A stretch of DNA of 64,000 nucleotides. Origin: JAGXLC01 sp041686375. Its GTDB lineage: Bacteria > Bacteroidota > Bacteroidia > Bacteroidales > UBA12077. The stretch lies in the NCBI GenBank assembly GCA_041686375.1, contig JAWLEB010000011.1:1-64000 (forward strand), given 5' to 3'. Below are positions 63,076-64,000 of this stretch, piece after piece. The position numbers and the translations under genes are program-made. The first letter of the stretch is position 1, and every line of letters begins with the position of its first letter. The notes under the pieces are model-generated. The model had not been told where the DNA came from, did not search any database, and saw nothing but the letters and a program-made list of their open reading frames with translations.

Positions 63076-64000
63076 TTAGTTCTGGCTTTCCTGGAGATGC
63101 ATTGGATTTTTTACTTTTTCTTTTAAAAGTGCAATATTTAATGCTTCCATTATTGTTTCTACAAAATGAAATTTTAGGCCTTTGATATAGATATCTTTAA
63201 TATTCTCAAGATCCTTTTGATTTTCGTATGAAAGAATAATATCTTTTATTCCTGATCTTTTAGCCGCAAGAATTTTTTCTTTAATACCTCCCACTGGCAG
63301 TACTTTCCCTCTCAGAGTTATTTCACCGGTCATTGCCACATTTTTTCTGATTTTTCTTTGAGTAAAGATTGAAGCAAGGGAAGTTGCCATAGAAATTCCG
63401 GCTGATGGTCCATCTTTAGGAATAGCTCCTTCAGGTACATGAATATGAATGTTCCATTTGTCAAAAATATTCCTGTCAATATTCATTTCTTCAGCATGTG
63501 CTTTCACATATTCAAGAGCTATTGTGGCTGATTCTTTCATGACATCTCCCAGGTTCCCTGTAAGCGTTAGTTTACCATTGCCTTTGCTCAGGCTGCTTTC
63601 AATAAACATTATTTCTCCTCCTACCGGTGTCCATGCCAAACCTGTGGCAACACCGGCAAAATCATTCCCCTGGTATTTTTCACGGAAATATTCAGGAGGT
63701 CCCATTATCTTTCTGATGTCATTCACCGTTAGCTTTTTCTTGAATTGGCTATCCATTGCTACTTCTTTGGCTATATTCCTGATAATTTTAGCAATTTTTT
63801 TATCCAGTGTTCTTACTCCAGATTCTCTTGTATGCTTTTCAATGATGTATTCTAAAACATTTTTTGGGAAAGTTAGTTGAGATTTTTTCAAGCCATGCGC
63901 TTCCATCTGTTTTGGAACAAGATGCCTTTTGGCGATTTCAATTTTTTCTTCCACAATATATCCGCTTACATCAATCATTTCCATTCTGTCGCGTAAAGTA
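63076..64000 (-). CDS. lon: Lon protease, C-terminal part (cut by window edge)
   Basis: The frame is open to the right edge; residues TLRDRMEMIDVSGY lie at the boundary and correspond to the end of the AAA ATPase module, so the N-domain and most of the ATPase are outside the window. The C-terminal protease domain (from about 130 of the visible residues) has the catalytic Ser in DGPSAGISMA and the catalytic Lys in GGIKEKILAAKRSGI. It is the ATP-dependent Ser-Lys protease for misfolded and regulatory proteins. The visible tail ends with a short charged extension. Identification is secure. Confidence 0.96.
   Translation of the reverse strand, partial: TLRDRMEMIDVSGYIVEEKIEIAKRHLVPKQMEAHGLKKSQLTFPKNVLEYIIEKHTRESGVRTLDKKIAKIIRNIAKEVAMDSQFKKKLTVNDIRKIMGPPEYFREKYQGNDFAGVATGLAWTPVGGEIMFIESSLSKGNGKLTLTGNLGDVMKESATIALEYVKAHAEEMNIDRNIFDKWNIHIHVPEGAIPKDGPSAGISMATSLASIFTQRKIRKNVAMTGEITLRGKVLPVGGIKEKILAAKRSGIKDIILSYENQKDLENIKDIYIKGLKFHFVETIMEALNIALLKEKVKNPMHLQESQN

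Overview
The window is an AT-rich stretch of a chromosome from a member of the Bacteroidota. The evidence is the set of families seen: SprB repeats, FISUMP domain, an ECF sigma factor with a FecR-type regulator, DUF5683, a PII-like companion of RND pumps, and a Reg_prop/Y_Y_Y sensor. Genes mostly lack Shine-Dalgarno sites, several use TTG or GTG starts, and TAnnTTTG promoter boxes can be seen. The order (Marinilabiliales-like or another Bacteroidia) cannot be fixed from sequence reading alone. The window contains one 100-base run of N (37345-37444), so it comes from an assembly with an unresolved repeat.

Layout. 1-9038: three hybrid histidine kinases (the first cut by the window edge) that share a near-identical HisKA-HATPase-REC module, then a soluble GAF histidine kinase. 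9234-12599: an exported beta-propeller sensor ending in a cytoplasmic PP2C/SpoIIE phosphatase. 12745-14070: an adenylate-forming ligase on the minus strand. 14322-21043: a complete RND efflux operon (HTH regulator, TolC, periplasmic adaptor, pump, PII-like protein). 21540-27929: single genes, namely an exported Ntn hydrolase, a DUF6398 protein, an aldo/keto reductase, an S9 oligopeptidase and a SiaC-type phosphoprotein.

28378-41108 is the most unusual part. It is a curli (functional amyloid) locus: CsgE, CsgF, a CsgG enlarged by a C-terminal beta-barrel, a DUF4168 lipoprotein, a very long curlin-repeat subunit, a small curlin-repeat protein, a CsgH-like chaperone and a propeller lipoprotein. 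An ECF sigma factor and a SprB/FISUMP surface protein flank it on the opposite strand. The centre of the locus encodes a FecR-type membrane anti-sigma regulator whose periplasmic end carries about eleven curlin-like QxGxxN repeats. A direct reading is that the cell senses its own amyloid subunits through an anti-sigma factor with a curlin-like tail. A 17-bp element is repeated at three leaders of the locus, and a 137-bp tandem repeat that can form three hairpins per unit lies directly upstream of the FecR-curlin gene.

41407-64000 is mostly housekeeping and envelope genes: an AlaX-type editing protein, an MBOAT/SGNH acylation pair, MltD-like transglycosylase, DUF5683, ParB and ParA, a heptose-phosphate kinase, two outer-membrane proteins, RecJ, LipB, LipA, an exported class I amidotransferase, a small lipoprotein, a CAP-domain protein, an SLC12-like transporter and the C-terminal part of Lon protease (cut by the window edge). 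No rRNA, tRNA, CRISPR array, transposase or prophage gene was seen.
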